Below, piece by piece: positions 63,238-64,000 of a stretch of DNA of 64,000 nt (its first letter is position 1; every line of letters starts with the position of its first letter). The stretch is from JAXLYX01 sp046351215. GTDB lineage: Bacteria; Myxococcota_A; Polyangia; Polyangiales; Houyiibacteriaceae. The stretch spans positions 372,001 through 436,000 of the forward strand of contig JAXLYX010000006.1 in NCBI GenBank assembly GCA_046351215.1, written 5' to 3'. Below the pieces are notes generated by a model. It was not told the DNA's origin, ran no database searches, and saw nothing but the letters and a program-made list of their open reading frames with translations. A program made the translations under genes and the position numbers.

Positions 63238-64000
63238 GGGGGGGGCTCGTCGGGGGTGACGCGGAGGTCGCCGGCGAGGAGGGAGGCGGAGAGGGCGGCC
63301 TTCACGGCGCGCATACGACTCACCGCCGCGACTTCGCCCTCGATGCGGGCGTCCACCGAACGCAAGACGTCGACCACCTCCAACTGCTCCGCAACGGGCG
63401 GCACGGGTATCAGCATCTGGCGCATCTCGCCGACATTGAAGTGCTGCTGCGCCAGCCCTCCCTGGCCGCGCGCGACGGCACCCTTGCCGCGCTCGCTGTT
63501 GATGAATCGCGAGAGGAACGCTCCGGACACGCGGTCCGTGGGCGTCGTGATGATGATGTCGATGCAGTTCGCACCGTCGAGCGCGGGCGGGACGACGGCC
63601 GACGTCCCGGGGGCTCCCGTTCGAACGGTGACCACATCACCTGCACGCAGCATGGACTTCGACAGGACCTGGTTCGACTCCGCCGAGAAGCGCACCAGGT
63701 TGTCGAGCACGATCCGGTCTTCCTTGACGTTGAGGGAGCGAAGTGCCGGGACGCCTTCGGAGGCATAGTAAGAAGCTGGCTTCACCACGACCCCGACGAC
63801 GATGCGTGAACTCACGTCGTCGAGCCGGCGCACCTCCCACCCCTCCGGAATCTCCCCGATCTCCGTCTGCTTGAACCGCGTGTGCCGCCCCGGCATCCCG
63901 CGCGTCAGCAGCTCCTCCATCATCGCCTTCTTCACGACCTGGAGCTGATCGATGACGGCCTCGGTCTTCTCGATGGTCTCGTCGAGCGAGGAGAGGATGG
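63234..64000 (-). CDS. hsdS: Type I restriction specificity subunit, C-terminal part (cut by window edge)
   Basis: The visible 255 residues of HsdS, the DNA-recognition subunit. The first residues (ILSSLDETIEKTEAVIDQLQ and QVVKKAMMEELLTRGMPG) are the conserved central coiled-coil spacer of HsdS, followed by TEIGEIPEGWEVRRLDDVSS, the start of the second target-recognition domain, and a closing helix VAEQLEVVDVLRSVDARIE. The first TRD and the start are beyond position 64000. The Met-rich patch at 63935 is inside the spacer, not a true start. hsdM is expected further right. Target sequence cannot be inferred. Confidence 0.93.
   Translation of the reverse strand, partial: ILSSLDETIEKTEAVIDQLQVVKKAMMEELLTRGMPGRHTRFKQTEIGEIPEGWEVRRLDDVSSRIVVGVVVKPASYYASEGVPALRSLNVKEDRIVLDNLVRFSAESNQVLSKSMLRAGDVVTVRTGAPGTSAVVPPALDGANCIDIIITTPTDRVSGAFLSRFINSERGKGAVARGQGGLAQQHFNVGEMRQMLIPVPPVAEQLEVVDVLRSVDARIEGEVAAVSRMRAVKAALSASLLAGDLRVTPDEPPP

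Overview
The window comes from a very GC-rich bacterium; almost every third codon position is G or C. The gene content points to the Myxococcota, probably a Polyangiales or Sandaracinus-like lineage, although no rRNA or other decisive marker is present. The supporting features are four Hanks-type Ser/Thr kinases in about 22 kb (two with the HRDVS/HRDVT catalytic loop), a DUF2378-like protein, many lipoproteins with Cys-rich or Pro/Ala-rich regions, a PAS hybrid histidine kinase, and a bacterial DNA topoisomerase VI. GTG starts and 1-4 base stop/start overlaps are common.

Layout. 1-3.1 kb: the 5' end of purL, an MFS exporter and rmuC. 3.2-8.05 kb: mobile DNA. An IS21-family element with 37-bp inverted repeats carries istB, istA and two passenger ORFs. 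It abuts a class C group II intron that keeps its reverse transcriptase and 3' ribozyme domains V/VI but shows no 5' ribozyme. 8.1-34.6 kb: chromosomal signalling and housekeeping genes: an alanine-glyoxylate-type aminotransferase, four kinases, a CoA-disulfide-reductase/rhodanese fusion, a cNMP-binding/patatin protein, a hybrid histidine kinase, two acyltransferases, and a repeat lipoprotein interrupted by one in-frame TAG. 34.6-46.6 kb: a multicopper oxidase, small envelope proteins, topoisomerase VI B and A, an amidase, an alpha/beta hydrolase, and an O-methyltransferase divergent from a LysR regulator. 46.7-55.5 kb: small membrane and lipoprotein genes, a second transposon (zinc-ribbon-like protein, DDE transposase, AAA ATPase), a FadL-like porin and a beta-propeller-like protein.

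At 55,858-55,880 the minus strand carries only the 3' end (T-loop to CCA) of a tRNA-Ala or tmRNA gene. This is the usual scar of a site-specific integrative element. The polarity of the scar places the element to its right, so the three secreted or lipoprotein genes at 56.1-59.3 kb and the type I restriction-modification genes at 59.5-64 kb (YgjP-like metallopeptidase, hsdR, partial hsdS) are probably on a genomic island that continues past the window.

A small STAS-like protein family occurs four times in unrelated neighbourhoods (13.9, 19.0, 34.1 and 53.0 kb). Together with the topoisomerase VI pair and the two disrupted mobile or repeat loci, this is the most distinctive content. Most other genes are single units or two-gene operons.
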